Shown here piece after piece: positions 53,399 to 61,292 of a stretch of DNA of 64,000 nt (positions within the stretch are counted from its first letter, which is position 1; the number at the start of each line of letters is the position of its first letter). The stretch covers positions 1 through 64,000 of the forward strand of contig NZ_WTYI01000001.1 in NCBI RefSeq assembly GCF_009827445.1, in the 5' to 3' direction. Made by a program: the position numbers and the translations under genes. Source of the DNA: Qipengyuania aquimaris (GTDB lineage Bacteria; Pseudomonadota; Alphaproteobacteria; Sphingomonadales; Sphingomonadaceae). The notes under the pieces were generated by a model. It saw only the letters and a list, made by a program, of their open reading frames with translations. It was not told where the DNA came from and ran no database searches.

Positions 53399-54181
53399 TT
53401 AACGCCCCTTCCACTTGCCTTCGCGCTTTTCGACGAAGGCGGCCATGCCTTCCTTCTTGTCCTCGCTCGCGGTGAGGATCTGGAAGATGCGGCGCTCGAT
53501 GATCAGGCCCTGGTCGAGGCTGGTCTCGAAAGCGGCATTGACCATTTCCTTGTTCGCGATTGCGGCCATCGGCGGCATCGAGGCGATCTGCGCGGCGGTC
53601 TTCATCGCATCGTCGAGCAATTCGTCATGCGGAACCACGCGCGCGACGAGGTTGCTGCGTTCGGCTTCCTCGGCGCCCATCATGCGGCCTGTCAGGCACA
53701 TTTCCATCGCCTTCGACTTGCCGATGGCCTTGGTCAGGCGCTGCGAGCCGCCCATCCCGGGGGCAACGCCCAGCTTGATTTCGGGCTGGCCGAACTTGGC
53801 GTTCTCGCTGGCGATGATGAAGTCCGCCATCATGGCAAGCTCGCACCCGCCGCCGAGCGCAAAGCCGTTCACCGCGGCGATCCACGGCTTGCGGGTCTTC
53901 TTCACGATCTCGCTGGTCCAGGGCGAGAAGAAGTCTTCGAGATAGAAGTCGGCAGCCGCCTTCTCGCTCATTTCCTTGATGTCGGCACCAGCGGCAAAGG
54001 CCTTGTCGCCCGAACCGGTGAGAACGGCACAAAGCTGGTTGCTGTCGGCCTGGTAGGCGGCAAACGCTTCGGTCAGCTCTTCCAGAACCTGGCTGTTCAG
54101 CGCATTCAGCGCCTTGGGTCGATTGAGCGTGATCAGCGTGACCGCATCGCGCTGTTCGACGGTGATGGTCTCGTAACTCAT
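53399..54181 (-). CDS. Enoyl-CoA hydratase
   Basis: A 260-residue crotonase-fold enzyme adding water to 2-enoyl-CoA. The two catalytic Glu are expected in [16 protein letters not shown] and [21 protein letters not shown]; the oxyanion loop is [11 protein letters not shown]. In this cluster the likely substrate is methacrylyl-CoA from valine. ATG 54181 overlaps the preceding gene's stop (ATGA), so the longer frame from 54478 is rejected. Confidence 0.9.
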   Translation of the reverse strand: MSYETITVEQRDAVTLITLNRPKALNALNSQVLEELTEAFAAYQADSNQLCAVLTGSGDKAFAAGADIKEMSEKAAADFYLEDFFSPWTSEIVKKTRKPWIAAVNGFALGGGCELAMMADFIIASENAKFGQPEIKLGVAPGMGGSQRLTKAIGKSKAMEMCLTGRMMGAEEAERSNLVARVVPHDELLDDAMKTAAQIASMPPMAAIANKEMVNAAFETSLDQGLIIERRIFQILTASEDKKEGMAAFVEKREGKWKGR

Positions 54182-55233
54182 AGGGGTTTCCATTCCTCGT
54201 CTGCGGGAAGCGGGGCGAAGATGCTGTCGAGCAGTTCCTCGCTCACGCCCTCGGGCGTTGCCGGATCCCATTTGGGGTCGTTGGTCTTGTCCACGATCAC
54301 TGCACGCACGCCCTCGGCAAAGTCGGGGCGGGTCAGCACGCGGCTGGCGATGCGGTATTCCATCGCCATGTTGTCGGCGAAACTGTCGAGCTCGCGGCTG
54401 GTTGCCAGCTGGCGCAGCGCGACTTTGCAGGTCTGCGGGCTCTTGGTGCCCAGCGTGTCGCGTTCCTTGGCCGCCCATTCGTCACCATCATCGGCCGCCT
54501 TTTCGAGGCTTGCGAGAATGCCTTCATAGCGGTCGGAGGCGAAGTGCTTCGCGATCTTGTCGGCATTGCCCTCGATCCGTGCCTTGGGCGGGGTGCCTAC
54601 GGGTTCGGAGAGGATGCCGCGGATACGGTCGGGCTTGTCGATGATGCGTGCCTTGACCTCGGGTATCATTTCGCTCGGCACGTAATGGGTGGCGATACCG
54701 GCCCAGAGGCATTCCGCCCCGTCGAGCCGCGCGCCGGTCAGCGCAAGGAATTCGCCCAGCCGCCCGCCAAGGCGCGAGAGGTGCCAGCCGCCGCCCACGT
54801 CCGGGAACAGGCCGATGCCGGTTTCGGGCATGGCGAAACGGGTGTTCTCGGTCGCGACGCGATAGGTGCAGGGCAGGGCGATGCCCACGCCGCCGCCCAT
54901 GGTGATGCCGTCCATGAAGGCCACGATGGGCTTTCCATAGGTCATCATCTGGTGGTTGAGCTGGTACTCGTCATGGAAGAACTTGCGGCCGCTTTCCCCA
55001 CCGTCATTTAGGGCGGAATGGCGCAGCAGGTTGATATCGCCGCCCGCGCAGAAACCGCGCCCTTCGGAATGGTCGAGGATGACCGCTTCGATGGCGTCGT
55101 CATTCGCCCACTCGGTAAGCGCCGCGCTCATCGCGTGGCACATGTCGAGCGTCAGCGCATGCAGCGCCTTCGGGCGGTTGAGGCTGATATGGCCGACGCG
55201 GCCATGGGTATGGATGAGGATGTCGTCAGTCAT
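54178..55233 (-). CDS. 3-hydroxyisobutyryl-CoA hydrolase (enoyl-CoA hydratase/isomerase family)
   Basis: A 351-residue HIBYL-CoA hydrolase, longer than simple crotonases. Family blocks are [32 protein letters not shown] and [17 protein letters not shown], where the catalytic Glu and Asp lie. It would release 3-hydroxyisobutyrate for MmsB. The ATG at 55233 is chosen since the protein opens [16 protein letters not shown]. Eight bases lie between it and the acyl-CoA dehydrogenase stop. Confidence 0.9.
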   Translation of the reverse strand: MTDDILIHTHGRVGHISLNRPKALHALTLDMCHAMSAALTEWANDDAIEAVILDHSEGRGFCAGGDINLLRHSALNDGGESGRKFFHDEYQLNHQMMTYGKPIVAFMDGITMGGGVGIALPCTYRVATENTRFAMPETGIGLFPDVGGGWHLSRLGGRLGEFLALTGARLDGAECLWAGIATHYVPSEMIPEVKARIIDKPDRIRGILSEPVGTPPKARIEGNADKIAKHFASDRYEGILASLEKAADDGDEWAAKERDTLGTKSPQTCKVALRQLATSRELDSFADNMAMEYRIASRVLTRPDFAEGVRAVIVDKTNDPKWDPATPEGVSEELLDSIFAPLPADEEWKPL

Positions 55234-55241
55234 GTCGGTGC

Positions 55242-56387
55242 TCACTGGCGCAGGAGGTCGCGGCCCACGATCATGCGCATGACCTGGTTCGTGCCTTCGA
55301 GGATCGAGTGGACGCGCAGGTCGCGCCAGAACCGCTCGATCGGGTATTCCTTCAAGTAGCCATAACCGCCGAACAGCTGCAGCGCGTCGTTGACGATCTT
55401 GCTGCCATTGTCGGTCGCAAGGCGCTTGGCCATGGCGGAAAAGCGCGACTTGTCGGGCGCGTTGTCGGTCACCTTGGCGGCCGCGAGATAGAGCAGCGCG
55501 CGCGAGGCTTCGAGGTCGGTCGCCATGTCGGCCAGCATGAACTGCGTGTTCTGGAAGTCCGCGATCGGCGTGTCGAACTGCTTGCGGTCCTTGGTGTAGG
55601 CCACGGCCTCGTCGAGGCAGCGCTGCGCACCGCCGAGAGAGCACGCCCCGATGTTGAGGCGTCCGCCGTCGAGGCCCATCATGGCAAAGCGGAACCCTTC
55701 GCCCTCGTCACCGACGCGGTTTGCGACCGGCACGCGCGCATCTTCGAAGATCACCTGCGCGGTGGGCGAGGCATTCCAGCCGAGCTTCTTTTCCGGCTTG
55801 CCGAAGGATACGCCGGGCGTGTCCTTGTCGATCACCAGGCAGGTGATGCCTTTGGTCTTGTGTTCGGAGGTGCGGACCATGGTGACGTAGACGTCGTTGA
55901 CGCCGCCGCCCGAGATGAACTGCTTGGTGCCGTTCAGCACGTAATGGTCGCCATCCAGCACGGCGCTGGTCTTCAGGCCCGCCGCGTCGGAGCCACTGCC
56001 GGGTTCGGTAAGGCAATAGCTGGCGATCTTTTCCATGCTGACGAGGTCGGGAAGGTAGCGGTCCTTCACGTCCTGCGACCCGAACTGGTCGATCATCCAG
56101 CTCGCCATGTTGTGGATCGAGATGAAGGCGCTGGTCGTCGGGCAGCCATAGGCCATGGCTTCCATGATCAGCGCGGCTTCGAGGCGTCCAAGGCCGATGC
56201 CGCCACTCTCTTCGGAGACATAGATCGCGCCGAAACCGAGTTCGGCGGTGCTCTTGATCACATCGCGCGGGAAGTGGCTCTTTTCGTCCCATTCGCCGGC
56301 GAAGGGCGTGATGTTGTCGGCGGTGAAGCGCTGCGCCATTTCCTGGATCGCGAGCTGCTCTTCGGTAAGCTGGAATTGTCCTGTCAT
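55242..56387 (-). CDS. Isobutyryl-CoA dehydrogenase-like acyl-CoA dehydrogenase
   Basis: A 381-residue flavoprotein: N-terminal helical domain, middle beta domain with YCLTEPGSGSDAAGLKTSA, and C-terminal domain with DRKQFDTPIADFQNTQF and QLFGGYGYLKEYPIERFWRD. The catalytic Glu is probably in ILEGTNQVMRMIVGRDLL. In the valine cluster the substrate should be isobutyryl-CoA. The ATG at 56387 is 48 bases behind RidA. Confidence 0.9.
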   Translation of the reverse strand: MTGQFQLTEEQLAIQEMAQRFTADNITPFAGEWDEKSHFPRDVIKSTAELGFGAIYVSEESGGIGLGRLEAALIMEAMAYGCPTTSAFISIHNMASWMIDQFGSQDVKDRYLPDLVSMEKIASYCLTEPGSGSDAAGLKTSAVLDGDHYVLNGTKQFISGGGVNDVYVTMVRTSEHKTKGITCLVIDKDTPGVSFGKPEKKLGWNASPTAQVIFEDARVPVANRVGDEGEGFRFAMMGLDGGRLNIGACSLGGAQRCLDEAVAYTKDRKQFDTPIADFQNTQFMLADMATDLEASRALLYLAAAKVTDNAPDKSRFSAMAKRLATDNGSKIVNDALQLFGGYGYLKEYPIERFWRDLRVHSILEGTNQVMRMIVGRDLLRQ

Positions 56388-56435
56388 GGGGGCGCTCTAA
56401 ACCTCTCGCGGGGGCAAGGGAAGGGGTGGGCGGCC

Positions 56436-56825
56436 TCAGCCTTTAACGATTGCTTCCGCCTCGATTTCGACTTTCCATTCCTTGCGGCAAAGCCATGCGC
56501 AGCCGACCATCGTTGCGGCCGGTTTGGCATCGCCGAAAAAGCGCGCGTGGACTTCGCCGACGGCGGCCTGGTCGTCGAAATCGGTGAGGAACATGCGGGT
56601 GCGCACGACATCCGCAGCCGAGCCGCCGAGTTGCTCGATTGCCCGGACGATCAGTGTGCAGCAGCGCGCGGCCTGTGCGACGGCATCGCCTGCGGTGCTC
56701 GACCCGTCATCCTCAATCGGGCCGGTGCCGGCGACCACGATGCGATTGCCGTCCCTTACCGCGCGGCAGAAACCGAATTGATCCTCGAACGGCGAACCCG
56801 AGGACGCCCGTTGCCGCTCGCTCAT
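56436..56825 (-). CDS. RidA/YjgF-family protein
   Basis: A 129-residue RidA-superfamily protein (opening MSERQRASSGSPFEDQFGF, then VVAGTGPIEDDG and VVRTRMFLTDF). RidA proteins hydrolyse reactive enamine/imine intermediates. The usual Arg of the active site is plausibly that in VVRTRMF; the later TMVGCAWL replaces the typical VGV..L segment. The ATG overlaps the end of the I78 inhibitor gene (ATGA). Embedded in the valine operon; substrate unclear. Confidence 0.8.
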   Translation of the reverse strand: MSERQRASSGSPFEDQFGFCRAVRDGNRIVVAGTGPIEDDGSSTAGDAVAQAARCCTLIVRAIEQLGGSAADVVRTRMFLTDFDDQAAVGEVHARFFGDAKPAATMVGCAWLCRKEWKVEIEAEAIVKG

Positions 56826-57124
56826 CCGCAGGTGACCGCGGTGATCTTCATGTCGCGATCGTACCGCACGTTCAACCGGTCTTCGCGGTAATCCATCGTC
56901 CATGCGGAGTCCGGCGGGCCCCAGCGCAGGGTCCGCGCGCCGCTTTCTGCGAGGATTGCCGCGCCCATGTCCGAAGTCGCCTCGTGCCCGAGGTGGGACT
57001 GGACGGCATCTGCGTCACACGATCCCGGATCGCGAGGTGGCGGCAATTCGTCCTGCACCGAAACGGTCGCGCATGCTCCGAGGGCGAGGGGGGTGAATAC
57101 GAAGAAGGGAACACGCATCGCCAT
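56822..57124 (-). CDS. Peptidase inhibitor I78-family lipoprotein
   Basis: A 100-residue lipoprotein with lipobox LGAC (about 15-18). The mature part follows the I78 pattern: CDADAVQSHLGHEAT, then RTLRWGPPDSAWTMDYREDRLNV and ITAVTCG, with a Cys pair at its ends. Homologues inhibit serine peptidases. The ATG overlaps the mmsA stop by one base (TAATG), and its own stop overlaps ridA, so it is a translated part of the valine operon despite having no obvious link to it. Confidence 0.8.
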   Translation of the reverse strand: MAMRVPFFVFTPLALGACATVSVQDELPPPRDPGSCDADAVQSHLGHEATSDMGAAILAESGARTLRWGPPDSAWTMDYREDRLNVRYDRDMKITAVTCG

Positions 57125-58620
57125 TATCCCATCGTCGGGATAACGAAGGCGTTGGAGCCGTCACCGCCGCCGTCGGGCCAGCGCTGCGTGACCTTCTTGG
57201 CCTTGGTCCAGAATTTCAGGCCTTCCATGCCGTACTGGTCGATGTCGCCGAAGCCCGAGCGCTTCCAGCCGCCGAAGCTGTGGTAGCTGACCGGCACCGG
57301 GATAGGCACGTTGATGCCGACCATGCCGACATTCACACGGTTGGCGAATTCGCGCGCGGCGTGGCCGTTGCGGGTGAAGATGGCGACGCCGTTGCCGTAC
57401 TGGTGCTCGCTCGGCAGGCGGACCGCGTCCTCGAAATCCTTGGCGCGCACGATCTGGAGGACCGGGCCGAAGATTTCTTCCTTGTAGCTTTCCATGCCGG
57501 GCGTGACGCGGTCGAGCAGCGTCGGGCCGACGAAGAAGCCGTCCTCGTGACCCTGCAGGCTGAAGCCGCGGCCGTCGATCACGACTTCCGCGCCTTCCTT
57601 TTCGGCCGTATCGATCCAGCTTTCGACGCGTGCCTTATGCTCCGGCGTGACGACGGGGCCGTAATGCGCTTCGGGATCGTTGGAGACGCCGACGCGCAGC
57701 GCGTTGATGGCAGGGATCAGCTTTTCGCGCAGGCGATCCGCCGTGTCTTCGCCCACAGGAACGACTACGGGCAGAGCCATGCAGCGTTCGCCTGCCGAGC
57801 CGAAAGCGGCTCCAGCGAGGTCGTTCACCACCTGGTCGAGATCGGCGTCGGGCATGACGATGCCGTGGTTCTTCGCGCCGCCGAATGCCTGCACGCGCTT
57901 CGCGTTCGCCGTGCCGCGCGAGTAGATATACTGCGCGATATCGGAGGAGCCGACGAAGCTGATCGCCGGAATATCGGGATGGTCGAGGATCGCGTCGACC
58001 ATTTCCTTGTCGCCATGGACGACCTGCAGCAGGCCCTCGGGCGCGCCGGCTTCCACGAACAGTTCGGCGAGGCGCACGGGCACGGAGGGATCGCGCTCGG
58101 ACGGCTTCAGGATGAAGGCGTTGCCGGCGGCGATCGCCATGCCGAACATCCACATCGGGATCATGGCAGGGAAGTTGAACGGGGTGATGCCCGCACCGAT
58201 GCCGAGCGGCTGGCGCATCGAATAGACATCAATACCGGGGCCTGCGCCCTGCGTGTATTCGCCCTTCAGCGCCTGCGGGATGCCGCAAGCAAACTCGATG
58301 ACTTCGAGGCCGCGCTGCACATCGCCATGCGCGTCCTCGACGACCTTGCCGTGTTCGCTCGAGAGCAGCTCGGCGAGTTCCTGCTTGTTGGCTTCGACGA
58401 GGCGCTTGAATTCGAACATCACGCGGGCGCGGCGCTGCGGATTGGTCGCCGCCCATTCGGGCTGGACCTTCTTCGCTTCGTCCACGGCCTTCTGCAGCAG
58501 GGCGGCATCGCCCAGCGCCACTTCGGCTTGGACTTCGCCCGTGGACGGGTTCCAGATCTGGTGCTTGCGGGTGGCGGAACCGGTGGGTCCACCGGCGATG
58601 AAATGGTCAACCTGACGCAT
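57124..58620 (-). CDS. mmsA: CoA-acylating methylmalonate-semialdehyde dehydrogenase
   Basis: A 498-residue ALDH that makes propionyl-CoA from methylmalonate semialdehyde. The catalytic Cys lies in GSAGERCMALPVVVP, with PFNFPAMIPMWMF and KPSERDPSVP earlier, all MmsA-like; the general-base Glu of other ALDHs is absent, as expected for CoA-acylating members (FGGAKNHG). ATG 58620 with GAGGA upstream is chosen over the frame from 58677. First gene of the valine operon. Confidence 0.95.
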   Translation of the reverse strand: MRQVDHFIAGGPTGSATRKHQIWNPSTGEVQAEVALGDAALLQKAVDEAKKVQPEWAATNPQRRARVMFEFKRLVEANKQELAELLSSEHGKVVEDAHGDVQRGLEVIEFACGIPQALKGEYTQGAGPGIDVYSMRQPLGIGAGITPFNFPAMIPMWMFGMAIAAGNAFILKPSERDPSVPVRLAELFVEAGAPEGLLQVVHGDKEMVDAILDHPDIPAISFVGSSDIAQYIYSRGTANAKRVQAFGGAKNHGIVMPDADLDQVVNDLAGAAFGSAGERCMALPVVVPVGEDTADRLREKLIPAINALRVGVSNDPEAHYGPVVTPEHKARVESWIDTAEKEGAEVVIDGRGFSLQGHEDGFFVGPTLLDRVTPGMESYKEEIFGPVLQIVRAKDFEDAVRLPSEHQYGNGVAIFTRNGHAAREFANRVNVGMVGINVPIPVPVSYHSFGGWKRSGFGDIDQYGMEGLKFWTKAKKVTQRWPDGGGDGSNAFVIPTMG

Positions 58621-58709
58621 GGGGGAATCCTCTCTTTTCTTGCCAACGGCTGTGGCAAGCAGATGCTCCGAAATCAACCGGTTTCAGATGAAACCTTTGC
58701 CTTTCGGGT

Positions 58710-59924
58710 CTATCCGACCGCCGCCATCATCTGCGCGCACAGGATCGCGCCATAGGTGCCGAGCGCATAGCCGAGCACTGCCAGCAGCACGCCGACCGGG
58801 GCCAGTGCCGGATGGAACGCGGCCGCCACGACGGGCGCCGAAGCGGCACCGCCGACATTCGCCTTGCTGCCGACGGCGACGAAGAAGAACGGCGCCTTGA
58901 TCAGCTTTGCCACCAGCAGCAGCAGGATGACGTGGAAGAGCATCCAGATGAGGCCCACGGCCATGAAGCCGGGCGCATCGCCCAGCTGCGTGACGTCCAT
59001 CTTGGTGCCGATGATCGCCACCAGCAGGAAGATGAAAAGCGTGCCGAACTTGCTCGCGCCGACGCCTTCCAGGTTGCGCGCGCGGGTGAAGCTGGCGGCA
59101 AGGCCGAGCGTGGTCGCCACCACGACGACCCAGAAGAAACTGCTCGCCAGCGTTGCCTCTTCGCCCTGCAATTCGGCGAAGAACCCGCCCAGCATGGTGC
59201 CTGCAAGGTGGCACAGGCCGACCACAGCCAGTGTCGCTCCGAACAGCAGGACGTAATCGTTCGCCGTCGCCACACGCTCTACCGAGCTGGTGTAATCGGC
59301 CATCTTGTCGCGCAGCCGGTCGATCGCGCTGCTGTCCGCACCGAGCCAGCGGTCGACCTTCTCGCTCGCGCCTGCACCGTAGAGCAGGAAGATCATCCAG
59401 ATGTTGGCGACGATAATGTCGACCGCGATGAGCGCTGAATATTTCTCGATGTTGTAGCCATAGACCTCCAGCATCGCGGTCTGGTTCGCTCCGCCGCCGA
59501 TCCAGCTGCCCGCCAGAGTGGCCAGGCCGCGCCATGCCGCGTCCTGTCCGGTGCCGATGATCGAGGGATCGAATTGCGCGACGATATAGAGCGCGAGGGG
59601 GCCGCCAATCACGATGCCCAGCGTCGCGGTCAGGAACATGATGATCGCCTTGCTGCCAAGGCCAAGGATGCCCTTCAAATCGATGCTGAGCGTCATCAGG
59701 AACAGCGCTGCGGGCAGGAAGAAGTCCTTCGCCACGGTCCAGAGATTGCTCTCGCTCACATCGATGAGGCCGAAGGTGACCATCAGCGAGGGCACGAGGT
59801 AGCAGACGAGGATGATCGGCACGAAAGTGTAGAACTTCTGCCATCCGGGCCGATCGCGCGTCACGAATACGAAGGCGAGCACCAGGCCCAGGAGGCCAAG
59901 GATGATGCGGTCGTCGGTAATCAA
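58710..59924 (-). CDS. DUF819-family integral membrane protein
   Basis: A 404-residue protein with about ten membrane segments and the DUF819/YjcL pattern (AGSWIGGGANQTAMLEVYG near the middle, GSKANVGGAASAPVVAAAF near the end), which suggests a symmetric, transporter-like fold. The start is a TTG at 59924 with GGAGAG seven bases upstream; longer frames enter the adjacent PLP gene. It lies 26 bases behind the PLP enzyme gene and is probably co-expressed; substrate unknown. Confidence 0.8.
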   Translation of the reverse strand: MITDDRIILGLLGLVLAFVFVTRDRPGWQKFYTFVPIILVCYLVPSLMVTFGLIDVSESNLWTVAKDFFLPAALFLMTLSIDLKGILGLGSKAIIMFLTATLGIVIGGPLALYIVAQFDPSIIGTGQDAAWRGLATLAGSWIGGGANQTAMLEVYGYNIEKYSALIAVDIIVANIWMIFLLYGAGASEKVDRWLGADSSAIDRLRDKMADYTSSVERVATANDYVLLFGATLAVVGLCHLAGTMLGGFFAELQGEEATLASSFFWVVVVATTLGLAASFTRARNLEGVGASKFGTLFIFLLVAIIGTKMDVTQLGDAPGFMAVGLIWMLFHVILLLLVAKLIKAPFFFVAVGSKANVGGAASAPVVAAAFHPALAPVGVLLAVLGYALGTYGAILCAQMMAAVG

Positions 59925-59950
59925 GTGAAATCTCTCCCGGAGGGGCTGTA

Positions 59951-61024
59951 TCAGCCGGCAGCGAAAGTGCCGGTTTCGAAGAAATGGGCGATTTTCTTGC
60001 GCTGGGGGAGGATGTCGAAGCCTTTGTCCGCCAGCCAATCATCGTCGAAAATCGTGTCCGCATAGCGCGCGCCGTCATCGCACAGGATCGAGACGATCGA
60101 ACCCTTGAGGCCGCGCTCTGCCATGTCGGCAGCGATCTTGGCGCAGGCCCAGACATTGGTGCCGGTCGATCCGCCGCAGCGCCGCCCGAGCCGTTCGCTC
60201 ACCTCGTGCGCGGCTGCGATGGAGCAGGCGTCGGGCACGGCTTCCATGGCATCGACCACATCGGGCAGGAAGCTGGGCTCCACCCGCTGGCGACCGATCC
60301 CTTCGATGCAGCCCGAGGGATGGTCGACGCGCTCGACCGACCGGTCGGCCCAATGGCGGTGGAAGACCGAGCCTTCGGGATCGGCAACGCAGACCTTGGT
60401 GTCGTGGCGGTTGTAGCGGGCGAAGCGGCCGATGGTAGCTGATGTCCCGCCGGTCCCGGCTCCGCATACGATCCAGCGCGGCACCGGATGCGGCTCGCGC
60501 TCCATCTGGGCGAAGATCGATTCTGCGATATTGTTGTTGCTGCGCCAGTCCGTCGCCCGCTCGGCAAAGGTGAATTGGTCGATGTAATGGCCATTCAGAT
60601 CATGGGCGAGGGCCTGCGCTGCGTCATACATCTCGCCGGGATTATCGACGAAGTGGCACTTGCCGCCGTAGAAAGCGATCGCATCGATCTTCGCCTGCGC
60701 CGTCGTCCTGGGCACCACGGCGATAAAGGGGAGGCCCAGCATCCGGGCAAAATAAGCCTCCGACACTGCGGTCGACCCGCTCGATGCCTCGACGATGGCC
60801 GTGCCCTCGCAGATCCAGCCATTGCACAGGCCGTACAGGAACAGCGAGCGGGCGAGCCGGTGCTTGAGGCTGCCGGTCGGGTGGCTGGATTCGTCCTTGA
60901 GATAGATGGCTATGTCCGGAAGCGCGGGGACGGGCAGGGGGATGAGATGCGTGTCCGCAGACCGATTGAAATCGGCTTCGATCCGGCCGATCGCCCAGTT
61001 CACCCATTCGCGGTTCGTCGTCAT
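59951..61024 (-). CDS. PLP-dependent cysteine synthase/desulfhydrase-like protein (Cds1-like)
   Basis: A 357-residue fold-type II PLP enzyme. The Schiff-base lysine is in [14 protein letters not shown] (about 54), the phosphate/substrate loop in [15 protein letters not shown], and the PLP-phosphate glycine loop in [13 protein letters not shown]. This layout fits the L-cysteine desulfhydrase Cds1 group better than CysK. ATG 61024, followed downstream by the DUF819 gene. Probable role: cysteine breakdown or sulfide release. Confidence 0.8.
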   Translation of the reverse strand: MTTNREWVNWAIGRIEADFNRSADTHLIPLPVPALPDIAIYLKDESSHPTGSLKHRLARSLFLYGLCNGWICEGTAIVEASSGSTAVSEAYFARMLGLPFIAVVPRTTAQAKIDAIAFYGGKCHFVDNPGEMYDAAQALAHDLNGHYIDQFTFAERATDWRSNNNIAESIFAQMEREPHPVPRWIVCGAGTGGTSATIGRFARYNRHDTKVCVADPEGSVFHRHWADRSVERVDHPSGCIEGIGRQRVEPSFLPDVVDAMEAVPDACSIAAAHEVSERLGRRCGGSTGTNVWACAKIAADMAERGLKGSIVSILCDDGARYADTIFDDDWLADKGFDILPQRKKIAHFFETGTFAAG

Positions 61025-61137
61025 CCGGCCCTTCTATAGGCTTGGCCGCGAAGGTGAAGCCGCCGCCCCGGGTTTTCCGCCGCTCACCGAATCGATTGAC
61101 CGTGTGGCGCCGCCCATGGCAAGCGCCGCTCCACCAG

Positions 61138-61176
61138 GCGGGTGTAGCTCAATGGTAGAGCAGCAGCTTCCCAAGC
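61138..61176 (+). pseudogene. Truncated tRNA-Gly(CCC), 5' half only
   Basis: The 39 bases match the 5' half of tRNA-Gly: acceptor GCGGGTG, D-arm GCTCAATGGTAGAGC, anticodon arm GCAGC-TTCCCAA-GC with anticodon CCC. After that the expected T-arm (GGTTCGATTCC-like) and the 3' acceptor CACCCGC are missing; instead unrelated sequence follows. The gene is cut in the anticodon stem, a favoured crossover point of tyrosine integrases, so it looks like an island junction. Confidence 0.75.
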
Positions 61177-61292
61177 AGCCTAGAAGCCCGGATTTCTGCG
61201 GGTATTGTTGTTAACTGCGATTAAATCTGCCCCATTCTATTCAGTGGCTTGAGATTGCGAGGTAAACTGGTGTTGCAACGGGTTGCAGCGGA

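Noticed and set aside
55308-58755. Long plus-strand frames (55308-56891 and 57280-58755)
   Set aside because: They mirror the acyl-CoA dehydrogenase and mmsA genes, whose motifs are complete; the antisense proteins resemble nothing.
58684-60156. 490-codon minus-strand frame overlapping DUF819
   Set aside because: Out-of-frame shadow, Arg/Pro-rich, without the membrane pattern seen in the DUF819 frame.
61177-61292. Group I intron splitting the tRNA-Gly
   Set aside because: The sequence after the cut is only 116 bases before the next gene; no 3' exon or intron core is visible.
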